Shown here one piece after another: positions 64,000-64,000 of a DNA stretch of 64,000 nt; the first letter of the stretch is position 1; every line of letters starts with the position of its first letter. Location: positions 62,001 through 126,000 of the forward strand of contig JAHZKX010000084.1 in the NCBI GenBank assembly GCA_022600195.1, in the 5' to 3' direction. The notes beneath the pieces were generated by a model. That model did not search any database, was not told the origin of the DNA, and saw only the letters and a list, made by a program, of their open reading frames with translations. A program made the translations under genes and the position numbers. The DNA comes from Planctomycetota bacterium (GTDB lineage Bacteria; Planctomycetota; Planctomycetia; Planctomycetales; Planctomycetaceae).

Positions 64000-64000
64000 C

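Noticed and set aside
1..64000. CRISPR array or prophage
   Set aside because: No regularly spaced direct repeats and no phage structural, integrase or lysis genes were seen.

Overview
The window looks like a chromosomal segment from a planctomycete, most likely of the Planctomycetaceae (Gimesia / former Planctomyces maris type). This rests on protein families seen directly: several DUF1501 and DUF1549/DUF1553 proteins with planctomycete-type cytochrome c modules, a PVC-type propeller/cytochrome protein, an ECF sigma factor paired with a FecR-LamG protein, ThuA, CIA30 and Gfo/Idh/MocA proteins, and a formylmethanofuran-hydrolase subunit of the tetrahydromethanopterin C1 pathway. There are no rRNA genes, no convincing functional tRNA gene and no CRISPR array. 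Gene density is high and most genes look intact.

Layout. 1-9.4 kb: end of a histone-deacetylase-like gene, a prenyltransferase-repeat protein, a ferredoxin, a universal stress protein, a proline-rich lipoprotein, a dnaJ-like/membrane protein/rnpA/yidD group, a MacB/LolCDE-type ABC permease and ATPase pair, and a hypothetical. 9.9-17.5 kb: argB, two convergent membrane-protein genes, then a four-gene operon (large envelope protein, ABC ATPase, FtsX-type permease, ZnuA-like lipoprotein) followed by a decayed acetyltransferase. 17.7-26 kb: a TatD-like hydrolase, mog, an LCIB-type carbonic anhydrase beside formylmethanofuran dehydrogenase subunit A, a short FmdB-like protein, and an rbsB-rbsA-rbsC sugar importer.

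26.3-45.6 kb is a planctomycete cytochrome/DUF1501 region. It holds a propeller-cytochrome, a Tat-exported hypothetical, a WD40-cytochrome, two sets of DUF1549/DUF1553 plus DUF1501 proteins, a PAS-AraC regulator and an ECF sigma / FecR-LamG pair. 46-51.4 kb is a compact lipid or polyene locus: ketosynthase, acyl carrier protein, two CrtI-like flavoprotein desaturases and a FabZ-like dehydratase. 51.4-64 kb carries a PQQ-propeller protein, FxsA, a scarred zone, a BaiN-type flavoprotein, CIA30, ThuA, a sialidase, a Gfo/Idh/MocA oxidoreductase and a partial GNAT.

The right third shows clear decay. An IS3-family remnant sits directly against a DUF1549-type gene that has lost its 3' half. A pseudopilin-like gene carries an in-frame TAA. 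A short 3' remnant of a Gfo/Idh gene lies beyond the sialidase. The two most interesting functional units are the ABC/ZnuA-like operon at 12.4-17.2 kb, whose binding protein lacks the family's usual metal-binding histidines, and the ketosynthase/ACP/double-CrtI/FabZ locus at 46-51.4 kb. The pairing of a carbonic anhydrase with the formylmethanofuran subunit is a third.
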